In this document: piece by piece, positions 1 through 8,874 of the stretch
Layout of the letters: every line of letters begins with the position of its first letter
Position numbering within the stretch: the stretch's first letter is position 1
Assembly (NCBI GenBank): GCA_963850255.1
Contig: CAWKLL010000016.1
Location: 1 to 64,000 of the forward strand
Origin: J054 sp963850255
GTDB lineage: Bacteria > Pseudomonadota > Gammaproteobacteria > Steroidobacterales > GCA-2729495
Direction: 5' to 3'
Length of the DNA: 64,000 bases
Position numbers and translations under genes: made by a program
The notes under the pieces: generated by a model
The model's database searches: none
Seen by the model: only the letters and a program-made list of their open reading frames with translations
What the model was told of the DNA's origin: nothing

Positions 1-657
1 TCGATCCAAGGCTCCGCGATCAACCCGCTGCACAACCTCGGCGGAGTTCAGGTAAAAGACCCGCTGGGTGTCGTGGTTGCTCAGGCGGCTGCCCCAGAAG
101 CTGCGGCCCCCTGCCAGGCTGTTTTCCAGGTACTGAAATCGGAATCCGGCCTGACGGTATCCCAGCCGGAACTGGGCCTCCATTTGCTCGCCACGGCCCA
201 GCAGGTTCCTCGCCGCATATTCCAGCGGAATGAGATACCAGCCCTCCAGGTCGGTGTTGCCTGTTCCGAAACGAAACCCGGATCGGGCGGGCGCGTCCCT
301 TTTCTCCACCACATCCAGAACCAGGACGAACGCGGCCTCTCAGGCTTCCGGGCCGGGTAAAATAATCCACTTGGTCGAAAAGGTGGCTGGCCCGCAACCG
401 ATCCACGGCCGTCAGAAGGGATTCCTGGGTGATGGTCCCACCGATGGGGAGGGACAGTGCCTGACGAACAAATTTTTCATCAGTGCGGGTATTTCCCCGG
501 ACCTCCACTCCCTGGAAAACCAGAGCCGAGCTTCCTCGGCCATGGGGCCCGGATCAGGGGCCTGGGCCAAGGCCAGGCCCGAAAAACCCGCCGCCAGAAC
601 CAGCAGGAAAAGCGGGGTCCAGAAGGGTGGTGAGGTGTGTTGCGTCAAGGGCCACAT
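1..657 (-). pseudogene. Omp85 (BamA/TamA-like) outer membrane protein, 5' part, frameshifted and cut by window edge
   Basis: Seen: on the minus strand an ATG at 657 opens a signal peptide (hydrophobic stretch then ALA-QA) followed by a POTRA-like domain with the motif VEVRGNTRTDEKFVRQ. After a frame change near 350 comes a strand-rich stretch typical of the start of an Omp85 barrel (FRFGTGNTDLEGWYLIPLEY, then RNLLGRGEQ). The reading frame must change near 520 and near 350 to keep the homology, so the gene is broken as written. The 3' part lies outside the window. Family knowledge: Omp85 proteins insert or export proteins at the outer membrane, with POTRA domains in the periplasm. Only one POTRA is evident, fewer than the five of BamA, so a TamA-like or other Omp85 member is as likely. 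Inference: the indels are probably sequence errors, because nearby genes show the same pattern. Confidence 0.6.
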
Positions 658-1074
658 GGTGTTAGGTCTATCCCTGGGTTCATTCAAGTCTCCTGAGCCT
701 TGTCTCAAGGGAACTTCAGGCAACAATGATGCCCCCTCGGGAAAATCCATCAATCGGACCGAAAAGACTTGATCTTGTTTGAATAAAAAAGGTTAGGGAC
801 ATCATCCTGGCGGCTTGGCGGTTTCATGATAGAGATAGGTGTGAAATTTCACAACACTTGAATGGGGAGACCCGACCAGTCTGTGGTCATTGTTCACAGA
901 TTCAGGAGCATGTCTTGGCGATTCATTTTCTTTTCTTGACGAAAACCACAGAAAGCGGAGATTATACCCCGGATAAGAGGATCTGTGTCCTCATCTTGTT
1001 GGGGGGATTTGTCATTGTCACTGGCGGCCTTTGGTCCGCAATTCATTCCATACTGGTCCAATAAAGGGGAATTC
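658..1074. other. AT-rich intergenic stretch without a supported gene
   Basis: About 400 bases between the divergent Omp85 and mscL genes. The short open frames here have no recognisable domain or convincing ribosome site. The stretch is visibly richer in A and T than the flanking genes and presumably holds the two divergent promoters. I could not pick a promoter with confidence. Confidence 0.4.
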
Positions 1075-1527
1075 ATGCTGAAAGAATTCAAGGAATTTGC
1101 CATGCGGGCAACGTGGTGGACATGGCCGTCGGTATCGTCATCGGCGCCGCCTTCGGCACCATCATCAAGTCGCTGGTCGCTGACGTGATCATGCCGCCGA
1201 TCGGCCTGCTGCTGGGCGGCGTCGACTTCCCGAACCTGTTCGTCGTCCTGAAGGAAGGCGCCGAAGCCGCCGCGCCCGTACGCGTCCCTGGCCGATGCCC
1301 AGGCCGCCGGCGCGGTGACCCTGAACTACGGCGTCGTTCATCAACACGGTCATCAGCTTCATGATCGTCGCCTTTGCCATCTTCATGCTGATCAAGAGCA
1401 TGAACTCGGCCAAGAACGGAAGAGGAAGCCCCGGCGGCCGCGCCGACGACCAAGGACTGCCCGCAGTGCCTGAGCGACGATTCCCATCAAGGCCACGCGT
1501 TGCGCCATGTGCACCACGGAGCTCTAA
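1075..1527 (+). pseudogene. mscL: Large-conductance mechanosensitive channel MscL with C-terminal Cys4 ribbon, frameshifted
   Basis: MscL is a homopentameric inner-membrane channel that opens under membrane tension to release solutes during osmotic downshock. Seen: the start MLKEFKEFAMR, then NVVDMAVGIVIGAAFGTII (first transmembrane helix) and VADVIMPPIGLLLGG are textbook MscL. The second helix FINTVISFMIVAFAIFMLIK follows. Keeping this homology needs frame changes near 1107, 1280, 1336, 1419 and 1474. The C-terminus after the second helix is an acidic/alanine linker, then CPQC and CAMC separated by about 11 residues, ending TTEL at 1527. That paired CxxC resembles a small zinc ribbon and is absent from the E. 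coli protein. A hairpin terminator follows. Five indels in 450 bases point to base-calling error rather than decay. Confidence 0.85.
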
Positions 1528-1576
1528 CCAGGGTCTTGCCGTCTGTCCAGACGCCAAGCCTGACCTTGGCAAATAG

Positions 1577-1613
1577 AAAACCCGGACCTATCGCATAGAA
1601 TTCGGGGTTTTTT
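1577..1613 (+). terminator. Rho-independent terminator after mscL
   Basis: AAAACCCGGA at 1577 can pair with TTCGGGGTTTT ending near 1611, followed by a run of T. The imperfect stem would be perfect with one extra C, consistent with the base losses seen in this part of the window. It lies between the convergent mscL and DUF4332 genes and may serve both. Confidence 0.6.
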
Positions 1614-1639
1614 GCCTCCATCAGGAGTCGTCCTGGAGA

Positions 1640-2047
1640 TTAGTAGGTCAGCTTGGGATCCATTTTCTTGGCCGCCTCGACCCACTTGGTCAACGGTGGC
1701 TCGGGAGGCGAGACCTGGGCCAGCTTCTTCTCGTCGTTGACTTCCTTCATCTTGCGGCCAGGTTGGCGGCGTTGCGGTTGCGCAGTTCCTTGATGGTGTC
1801 CACGCCGGCGCCCTTGAGCAGCTCGGAGAACTGGGGGCCGATGCCGGAGATCCGCATCAGGTCGGCCATGTTGGTCCACTTCAGGATGATCGACTTCGCC
1901 CACACCGGTGGCTTCGGCCACGGCCTTGCGGCCGGCGGGCGTGCAGCACTTGTTCAGCAGGTCGTCGGTGTTGGTGATGCCGGCAGCTGCCAGCTTCTCG
2001 GCGTAGGCGGGACCGATTCCTTCGATTTCTTCGATCTTGTAAGCCAT
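1640..2047 (-). pseudogene. DUF4332 helix-hairpin-helix protein, two compensating frameshifts
   Basis: Seen: the N-terminus MAYKIEEIEGIGPAYAEKLA is a helix-hairpin-helix of the DUF4332 type (IEGIGPAYA.KL.AAGI). After a frame change near 1905 a second copy can be read (LMRISGIGPQFSELLKGAGV), and a second change near 1757 returns to the original frame for the lysine-rich tail ending KKMDPKLTY. Both halves fit one protein of about 135 residues. Family knowledge: DUF4332 proteins carry two such motifs related to DNA-binding HhH domains; their cellular role is not settled. ATG at 2047 has a purine-rich site upstream (AGGAGATGAC on the minus strand), supporting this start. The frameshifts probably reflect sequence errors. 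Confidence 0.75.
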
Positions 2048-2257
2048 GTCATCTCCTGTCAGTTAATTGTGGGCGAGGAGCCTAAGCCATCAGCCCTGGT
2101 GACGATCCGATTGCACACATGTAAACCCGATCGAAAAGGATAAATCAACAGCCTAGCTTGTAGCCAGAGTTCATTCAATCCCCTAGACACGAATCCATAA
2201 AATAAAGTCACATTTGATTACCGAAAGGCCCGATCGCATTTTTTGAAAAATGGAAAG

Positions 2258-4818
2258 TCACATCCTTTCAGGACCAGGCGTCAATCTGGTTCCCGGCATG
2301 CCTTCGGAACCAAGGATTTCCCAGAAGGGGGCCCAGGCCAAGGCCACCACATCGGTCCGGACATCGGTTCGGCGGGGCTTGACCGGCATAGGTGGTGATT
2401 TCGTCGATCTGATCTTCCCAGCGCTCGGCAATGACTTCGGCCTCTTCCGGCCAGCTTGGCCTTCAGGTCGGCCATTTCCTCTTCGATGGCGGCGATTTCA
2501 GCCACGGATTCCTGGATGTCTTCCTTGGCCCGGCTGGTCATACGGCGCTTGCGGGCGGCCGCGGAAAGCCCGGTGCGCTTGCGGCGGCCGAAAAGACCCA
2601 GCATGCCGATCAGGGTCTCGCCTGCGGAAAGCAGTTCTTCGCGCTTGCGGGAATCGTAGTCGGCCTCGTCTTCCGACAGCTCGCGCTCCTCCTTGACCAG
2701 CTTCTTTTCCAGTCGATCCAGGGACCGCTGGACCTTGGCGCGACAGCTTGTCCACCTCGGCGTCGCGCTTTTCCCGGACCAGCCAGGCGCGCCCGTCCCT
2801 GAACTCAGCTTCGGATTCCCCCACCTCGCCGAACAGCTTCAGGGCGGGCAGATGGAACAGTTCCAGCTGCTGCTCCTGGTAGAGATAATCCTTGAAATCC
2901 TTGTTCGGCCGCACTCAGTTCTGGCGATTTGCTCAGAGCTTCGGGGACCGGGGCGAAGACGGAGCCCTCGCTGGGTCCGGAGTCCAGGCGATTGGCGTCC
3001 AGGTCCACGGTTGCGCCGTCGTCCCAGCGGATGACGGCCCCCAGGCTGTCGGGTTCCATCAGCAGACTCGACCTTTTTTCGGCATCGACTTCACGCTTGC
3101 GGTCCACAAAACCCACCCGGGCCATGGCCAGCAGCCGAGGCCGGTAGACCAGCCGCAGGGCGTCTTCTCGACCAGCCGATCGGAGGCTCCTTCTTCCAGG
3201 GCATCCAGGGCGCTGGCAGCCGAGCGCCGCACCGGCAGAAACACCTGTTCCAGCTTGGGGGGAAGGGCGGGCCGCGTGGCCAGGTATCCCTCGGGCAGGG
3301 ACCGCGGCTCTGGCGCTGCGTCGCGCGGGGCCGCCGCCGAACGGTTCCAGCCCGCGGCAGGTCCGGAGCTGCGGCAGGGCTGCCGCGGGTCCGGACTCAG
3401 TGTCGCGGCGGCCGGTTTGCAGCAGCCTGATCTGATCGCGGGTCAGGGGGCCGCGCAGATAGCTCATCACCCAGCGGGTCTGGAACACCAGCGGCTCGTC
3501 CTCGTGCACGTTGTGCAGCAGGAAGACCCGCTAGCCCAGCCCGCCGATCAGCTTGTCCAGCTCGCCGCGGTTCGATGCCGCCGGCCGGCCGACTCCAGGC
3601 CGTCCAGCATGCGCGCCTTGTCGCGCTCGGTCTGCAGCTTGCCGATGAACCAGGTGCCCGCGTTGGACAGGGCCTTGTAGTCCAGGTCCACCGGGTTCTG
3701 GGTGGCCAGCACCACGCCCAGGCCGAAGGCGCGGGCCTGCTTGAGCAGGGTCAGCATGGGCTGCTTGGAGGGCGGGTTGGCCGTCGGCGGCAGGAAGCCG
3801 AAGATCTCGTCCATGTAGAGCAGCGCGCGCAGGCTGGTGGTGCCGCTCTGCCGCCGCACCCAGGCCAGGGTCTGTTCCAGCAGCAGGGTCACGAAGAACA
3901 TGCGCTGGGCGTCGTCCAGGTGGGCGATGCAGAAGATGGCGTGGCGCGGCTTGCCGTCCGGCGTGTACAGCAGGGTGCCGATGTCCAGGGGCGTCGCCCT
4001 CCAGCCAGTCGGCAAAACCGGGCGAGGCCATGCAGGTTGTTCAGGGCCATGGCCAGGTCGAAGCGATCCTTGGGCGGGAAGAAGGTGTCGACGTCGAAGA
4101 CGCCCAGCTTGCGCACCGGCGGTTCCTGGATGCGAGCGTGATCAGGTCGGCCAGATCCAGATCCTGGCCCTGGCGCCAGAAGTGCTCGAAGATCGTGCGA
4201 AGCAGGATGTGCTCCGGACTGCGCATCGGGTCGGCGTCGATGCCGGCCAGACCCAGCAACGGCGCTGACCGTGCCGCGGATCTGCTCGCGCAGCATCTTC
4301 TTCGTTGCCGTCCCAGCCCTGGCGCGGCGCCTGCAGCGAGGCCAGGATGGAAACCGGCTCGCCGGCGCGTGGACCCGGGGTGTAGATGCGGAACTCGGCG
4401 CTGCTCTTCAGCCGGGCGATGCGCTCGCGGTCCTGGTCCCAGCTCGGCCAGGCCTTCGCGCCACATGCTTGGCCGGTCTTGGCGGCGAACTGGCCGGTGT
4501 CCATGTTCTTGCGCCGGGCGTCGTCGGGGTTGATCCAGGGCTCGAAGTCCGCGGGCCGCAGTTCGGGAAAGGTCAGCAGCAGGTTGGTGATGTCGCCCTT
4601 GGGGTCGATGATGATCGCCGGCACGCCGTCCAGGGCCGCCTCTTCCAGCAGGCCGATGCACAGGCCCGGTCTTGCCCGACCCGGTCATGCCCACGCAGAC
4701 CGCGTGGGTGGTCAGATCGCGGGCGTCGTACATGAGGGGTTCGGGCGCCAGGGTCTCCGGTGTCCGGGTCGAATTCCTTGCCCAGGTAGAATCCGCCCAA
4801 GCGTTCGATGGGTTTCAT
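2258..4818 (-). pseudogene. HerA/DUF87-type ATPase with C-terminal coiled coil, many frameshifts
   Basis: Pieces of one protein of about 850 residues lie in all three minus-strand frames. In order: the N-terminus MKPIERLGGFYLGKEFD; a Walker A motif GMTGSGKT near residue 43; IIIDPKGDITNLLLTFPEL; a central region with LLYMDEIFGFLPP (Walker B-like) and LATQNPVDLDYKALSNAG; a long charged coiled coil (near 2430-2900); and a C-terminus ending near 2258. This layout matches HerA-like P-loop ATPases of the FtsK/HerA superfamily, which move DNA or act in phage defence and conjugation-like systems. What this subfamily does is not known to me. At least ten frame changes are needed, so the gene is unusable as written. 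No neighbouring nuclease was found that would suggest a HerA-NurA pair. Confidence 0.6.
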
Positions 4819-5051
4819 TTGAAGCCTCCGTCAGCAATTTTCAAAAAAAATCCAAAGGAAGAACAACCCAATTCGCCCTCCCTTTTGAACTTTCCCATTC
4901 TAACATCCCTTGTCGATTTCACAATTCGGAAATCACCCATTCCTGCCTGGCAAATTTCTTTGCTTCCCAAGGGGTAAGCGTCCAGGAGCTTCAGGCCGGG
5001 CGCAGGGACCGGCCAGCTCCAATCGAGGCGCCATCTTTCCAGAGAGGCACC
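4819..5051. other. AT-rich spacer between divergent genes
   Basis: This spacer separates the minus-strand ATPase from the plus-strand peptidase-like gene and should hold both promoters. It includes an A-rich run near 4845-4870 and is much less GC-rich than the genes around it. No clear sigma70 pair or operator could be named. Confidence 0.35.
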
Positions 5052-5846
5052 GTGGTGGGCTTGCGGTCAAAAAAAGACATCCATCAGAACCTGACCCGGT
5101 TAGCCAGGGGTTTGGCCACGGTGATGGCTTTGGGCAGTGCAATTTGCCTGACCTGGGGTGCCGAAGAAGCCGAAGCTGCACTGTTCACCCAGGAAGCGGT
5201 GGGGCGCAGTCCCAGCGGACACCCTATCCCGGTGACGGTCATCGATCCTGGATCCATGCCCGATCTGGGCAACCGTGTTTACGACCTGGGTTATGGACGC
5301 CGCCTGGAGATCCGCACCAACCTGGCGCCCGGCCGCGGAGCAGAAATCGACTCCCTGGCCGCGGTGGTCCAACGCTGTTACGCCTACCTGGAAGCGACTT
5401 CCCACCGTCCGGTGCCCGGCGGGGTGCTGCTCTATCTGCTCGAATACCCCGAGCGCCCACGCTACTATCGTTTCCAGGCCAAGGTGGCCGACTCCGCCGA
5501 CTGGAATGAAGTCAGGGTGGCCCTTTTGAATTCCGGACAGCCCTTGCTGGGCCGGGATGCGTCACCCCACGTCACGGAATTTATCTACGACACCTTGCCC
5601 CATGAATTGACCCACAGCTTGTTGACGGTTGTGCCGACGGTCAGGCACGACCTGGATGGTCAAAAAGCCCAGGGAACCCGGTGGTTTATCGAAGGGGTTT
5701 GTGAACATCTGGCCAAGGGTTTCGCGGTTTCCGAATCACCGAATTTTTGGCGATCGGCCCTGGCCGCGCGCCGCCTGAACAGCGTTTTTCTGCATCCGGA
5801 ACTCCGGTCAATGGTCATGAATTGGGGCCAGGCCAACCATTTGTAG
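5052..5846 (+). CDS. Secreted gluzincin-like zinc peptidase (peptidase MA-like), probably truncated at its 3' end
   Basis: Seen: a GTG at 5052 preceded by AGAGAGG opens a signal peptide (basic start with KK and R, hydrophobic core ATVMALGSAICLTWG, then an AEEAEA cleavage region). At about residue 184 is HELTH, and about 45 residues later RWFIEGVCEHLA. The HExxH plus downstream E in a W-F-x-E-G context is the zinc site of gluzincin and peptidase MA-like proteins. It would act outside the cytoplasm on unknown substrates. Unlike its left neighbours this frame has no indels over about 800 bases. It ends abruptly at 5846, soon after LRSMVMNWGQANHL, without the C-terminal domain such proteins usually have. 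The stop sits at the presumed join between two genomic pieces, so the end may be artificial. Confidence 0.55.
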   Translation: MVGLRSKKDIHQNLTRLARGLATVMALGSAICLTWGAEEAEAALFTQEAVGRSPSGHPIPVTVIDPGSMPDLGNRVYDLGYGRRLEIRTNLAPGRGAEIDSLAAVVQRCYAYLEATSHRPVPGGVLLYLLEYPERPRYYRFQAKVADSADWNEVRVALLNSGQPLLGRDASPHVTEFIYDTLPHELTHSLLTVVPTVRHDLDGQKAQGTRWFIEGVCEHLAKGFAVSESPNFWRSALAARRLNSVFLHPELRSMVMNWGQANHL

Positions 5847-5878
5847 CAAGCCCGGCCGGCGTGCCGCCGTGCTTCCTT

Positions 5879-5884
5879 TATACT
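5879..5884 (+). promoter_or_regulatory. Candidate -10 element before the dihydroorotase-like gene
   Basis: TATACT at 5879-5884 lies about 45 bases before the ATG at 5931. No good -35 hexamer was found at the right spacing, so this is a weak call based on the -10 and its position. Confidence 0.3.
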
Positions 5885-5930
5885 GAGTACTGACAGGGTT
5901 TTTCGTTCCACCCCGAGACTCGGATCCAGC

Positions 5931-7277
5931 ATGCACCAAGCTTCACTCCTTATAAAAGAGGCACGGCTCGTTAACGAGGGTCGTATCACAGAAGGCGACC
6001 TGCGCATTCGTCAGGGCCGCATCGAGACCATCGGCCCGGGGCTGGCGGCCGCGGAGGGCGAGCAGGTGCTGGACGCCGGCGGCCAATATCTGCTGCCGGG
6101 CTTTATCGACGACCAGGTGCATTTCCGCGAGCCGGGCCTGACTCACAAGGGTGATTTGGCCAGTGAATCCGCAGCGGCCGTAGCCGGCGGGATCACCAGC
6201 TTTATGGATATGCCCAACGTGAAGCCGGCCACCACTAATCGCAGCGCACTGGCCGCCAAGTACGCCCTTGCCGAGGGTCGCGTATATGCCAACTACGCTT
6301 TCTATATGGGCGCCACCAACGAAAACATCGAAGAGCTGCGTTCACTGAGTCCGGATGAGTGCTGCGCCATCAAGGCATTTATGGGCGCCTCCACCGGCAA
6401 CCTGCTGGTCGATGATCCGCAGAGCCTGGAGCTGCTGTTTCGCGATGCGCCGGTGCTGGTCGCAACCCATTGCGAAGACTCGCCCATCATTCGGGCCAAC
6501 GAAGCCGCTGCCCATGAACGCTACGGCGACGATATTCCCATGCATGAGCATCCGGCCATTCGTTCCGCCGAGGCCTGCTACAAGTCATCGCTGCTGGCCA
6601 CCAGCCTGGCGCGCAAACACGACGCCAGGCTGCATGTCCTGCACCTGACCACGGCCCGCGAAATGGAATTGTTCGAACCCGGTCCGGTAATCGGCAAGCG
6701 CATCACCGCCGAAGTCTGTGTGCATCACCTGTTCTTCGACGAGTCTGACTACGCACGGCTGGATACGCGCATCAAATGTAATCCGGCCATCAAGACAGCC
6801 GCCGATCGTGACGGATTAATTGCCGCGCTGGCCGAGGACCGCATCGACGTTGTCGCTACGGATCATGCGCCACATACCCTGGAAGAAAAGACCGGCAACT
6901 ATGGGCATGCGCCGGCAGGCTTGCCGTTGGTCCAGCATGCCCTGCTGACCCTGCTTGAACACTGCCACGATCACCGCCTGTCGCTGGAAACCGTGGTGCG
7001 AAAATCCAGCCACGCTGTCGCCGATCTGTTTGGCATCCAGGACCGCGGCTACCTGCGCGAAGGCTACTGGGCCGACCTGGTGCTGGTGGACCTGGATCAC
7101 CCCACCGAGGCCAGCGACGCCACGGCCCTGGCCAAATGCGCCTGGACGCCCTTCGACGGCTACCGCTTCCGCTCGCGCATCGCCACCACCCTGGTCAATG
7201 GTGTCGTCGCCTGGCACGACGACCAGGTCACTGCCACCGCTCCGGGGCACCGCCTGGTTTGCAACACCGCGCGCTAG
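5931..7277 (+). CDS. Dihydroorotase-family amidohydrolase (PyrC-like)
   Basis: A dihydroorotase (pyrimidine synthesis) or closely related cyclic amidohydrolase of 448 residues, full length for the class I/AllB-like group. Seen: IDDQVHFREPGLTHK near residues 59-73, IKAFMGASTGN (the lysine usually carbamylated to bridge the metals), THCEDSP, LHVLHLTTA and VATDHAPHTLEEK, in the expected order of a TIM-barrel metal hydrolase. The first metal motif reads Q-V-H where many family members have H-x-H, so one zinc ligand is Gln. I recall this Q variant from Bacteroidetes-type PyrC proteins, where it does not rule out activity. It stands alone, with a possible terminator downstream, converging on a nitrilase-like gene. 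No other pyrimidine genes are nearby, so the substrate is inferred from family only. Confidence 0.85.
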   Translation: MHQASLLIKEARLVNEGRITEGDLRIRQGRIETIGPGLAAAEGEQVLDAGGQYLLPGFIDDQVHFREPGLTHKGDLASESAAAVAGGITSFMDMPNVKPATTNRSALAAKYALAEGRVYANYAFYMGATNENIEELRSLSPDECCAIKAFMGASTGNLLVDDPQSLELLFRDAPVLVATHCEDSPIIRANEAAAHERYGDDIPMHEHPAIRSAEACYKSSLLATSLARKHDARLHVLHLTTAREMELFEPGPVIGKRITAEVCVHHLFFDESDYARLDTRIKCNPAIKTAADRDGLIAALAEDRIDVVATDHAPHTLEEKTGNYGHAPAGLPLVQHALLTLLEHCHDHRLSLETVVRKSSHAVADLFGIQDRGYLREGYWADLVLVDLDHPTEASDATALAKCAWTPFDGYRFRSRIATTLVNGVVAWHDDQVTATAPGHRLVCNTAR

Positions 7278-7620
7278 GTGTGGGCATTTCAAGGCGTTTC
7301 AAGACACAAGAATCTCCTGTTTTTCTGTCGTCGATCTAAATCACAGTAGGCTAATCGAATGACCCGGCCCGGTGCCGGCGGTAACGATGACGCCGCTGCA
7401 TAGAGAGATTTTGTCCAAGACGGTGCTTGCGCGAACAACGCCCAGGTAACTCGCCCGGGGTCTGGCCAAGCGCTGCACTAACGCACCCCAAACTCTAAAC
7501 CGGACGATCACGCTGCGTGTCTCCACAGGTCGCGCAGGCGGCACCCTGCCAGGCGACTTTTTGGAGCCAGGCCGGGTGCCGCCGAAAGCGACCCCCTGCA
7601 AGCACCAACATGCCCCGGCT
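7278..7620. other. Convergent intergenic gap
   Basis: About 340 bases between the 3' ends of the dihydroorotase-like gene and the nitrilase-like gene. Apart from the hairpin at 7529-7562 I see no structure. The small frames here, on either strand, have atypical composition and no ribosome site. Confidence 0.4.
7529..7562 (+). terminator. Rho-independent terminator
   Basis: GTCGC (7529) and GCAGG pair with CCTGC and GCGAC (7553-7557) around a six-base loop, with a three-base bulge on the 3' side, and TTTTT follows at 7558-7562. The T-run on the plus strand fits termination of transcripts coming from the dihydroorotase-like gene. Confidence 0.6.
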
Positions 7621-8682
7621 TTAGATCAAACCAAGCTTCGCTAACTTGTCGATGTTTTCCTGCTGCCAACGCACAAAATCCCCGCGCTCCGGCGTCTGCA
7701 TCTCGCCACCCGGCAGCAATCGATTGGCCGGCTGAATCTGCGTCGCGGCGTAACTCTCTGCATAAGCCTGAAACGGCTGGCGCGCCAGCATGTTAATCAG
7801 GCCCGTGCGCCGCCGGGCATCGCGCATCGCCGGCAGATCGATGGTCGCATTGGCCACCATCGACTCACCGCCGGGCATCGCCTCGGCCAGCACATGGCCG
7901 TGATAGTCCACCACCTTCGACATCCCGGTGGTCGACTCGGCCGGGATCGGCAAGTCTTCCAGCCCGCCCGAGTTAGCTGAAACTACGTAAGCCAGATTCT
8001 CGATGGCCCGCGCCCGACGGGCGATTTCCTTGATCGAGTCCTGCGGGGTGCCGGCTTCGCTGGTCGGGTGCACAAACACCTCGGCGCCGCGCATGGCGTG
8101 GCAGCGGGCAATTTCGGGGTAGAGAATTTCTTCCGAGGCGATGGCGGCCAGGCGGCCGATGGGTGTGTCGGCCACCGGGAACACCCCTTCCAGGCCGTAA
8201 ATATCCAGGTACTTATCCCAGACGTCATAGGGGGTGGGGCCGCTCAGGGAAATCATCCGCCGGTAGCGCAGCACCACCCGGCCGTCCGGGCCGATGATAA
8301 AGCAACACTGAAAGTACAGCTCCGGAAAGTTGGGGTCGGCTTCGTAGGCATTGCCGGCCAGGTACAGGTCGAAATCCGCGGCGATGGCGCCCAGCGCCTC
8401 GTATTCCGGTCCGTCCATGGCCAGCGCGGCTTTGTCGCGCCAGGCCGGAATACTGTCGCCCATGGGGAAGCCGGTGAGGAAGTACTCGGGCAGCACCACC
8501 AGGCGTGCTCTTTCGCCACTGTACTGATGGATGAAAGCCTTGCTGCCGGCCACGTTGGCGCGCACCCGGGCGATATTTTCGAGCATCCGCTGGCGGGCGC
8601 TGTCGCGGTCGGCGCAGCTGTTTACGCAGCGGGTGTTCAGCTGCAGCGCGAGGGCCGCGTAGCGAGGGCTTTGTTCTGTCAT
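7621..8682 (-). CDS. Nitrilase-superfamily protein with replaced catalytic Cys
   Basis: Nitrilase-fold proteins cleave or form C-N bonds with a Glu-Lys-Cys triad. Seen in this 353-residue protein: VVLPEYFLTGFP places the general base Glu at about 66; VLRYRRM holds Arg at the usual Lys position (about 141-142); and AIASEEILYPEIAR puts Ser183 where the nucleophilic Cys of the ICxDxxFPE-type motif belongs. HPTSEAGTP and the following core are otherwise well conserved and the length is normal, so this is not a decayed gene. Without Cys, normal amidase or nitrilase chemistry is unlikely. It may bind a ligand, use Ser, or have a structural role. It is divergent from the 2-oxoacid oxidoreductase operon, sharing the 190-base spacer, which hints at a link in metabolism. 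Confidence 0.8.
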   Translation of the reverse strand: MTEQSPRYAALALQLNTRCVNSCADRDSARQRMLENIARVRANVAGSKAFIHQYSGERARLVVLPEYFLTGFPMGDSIPAWRDKAALAMDGPEYEALGAIAADFDLYLAGNAYEADPNFPELYFQCCFIIGPDGRVVLRYRRMISLSGPTPYDVWDKYLDIYGLEGVFPVADTPIGRLAAIASEEILYPEIARCHAMRGAEVFVHPTSEAGTPQDSIKEIARRARAIENLAYVVSANSGGLEDLPIPAESTTGMSKVVDYHGHVLAEAMPGGESMVANATIDLPAMRDARRRTGLINMLARQPFQAYAESYAATQIQPANRLLPGGEMQTPERGDFVRWQQENIDKLAKLGLI

Positions 8683-8773
8683 AATTCTGTGTCCTGATCA
8701 GGCCTTGCCGGCCCGGCGCTGGCCGCACCGGGAACGGCATCTTCCGTCGCCTTGGCGTCCTTCGCAAGACCCG

Positions 8774-8801
8774 TTCACATTGCCCCGCGCCTAGGTATAC
8801 T
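8774..8801 (+). promoter_or_regulatory. Candidate sigma70 promoter of the oxidoreductase operon
   Basis: TTCACA at 8774 and TATACT at 8796-8801 are separated by 16 bases and lie about 75 bases before the start of the FAD/Fe-S subunit. It is a reasonable sigma70 match in a divergent spacer. Confidence 0.45.
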
Positions 8802-8874
8802 CGCGGAAAACCTTTAACAGAACCTTCACTTGCGGGCCCTCGCCACGACTTCGGCGTCAAGGAAATCACAACTC

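Noticed and set aside
858..1064. Short plus-strand frame before mscL
   Set aside because: AT-rich intergenic sequence, no known domain and no ribosome site; a chance open frame.
2258..4818. HerA-NurA or HerA-based phage defence island
   Set aside because: No nuclease, SIR2-HerA partner or other defence gene lies next to the ATPase, and the gene is too damaged to place firmly.
7341..7601. 86-residue minus-strand frame in the gap after the dihydroorotase-like gene
   Set aside because: Basic, low-complexity sequence that overlaps the terminator hairpin; no homology recognised.
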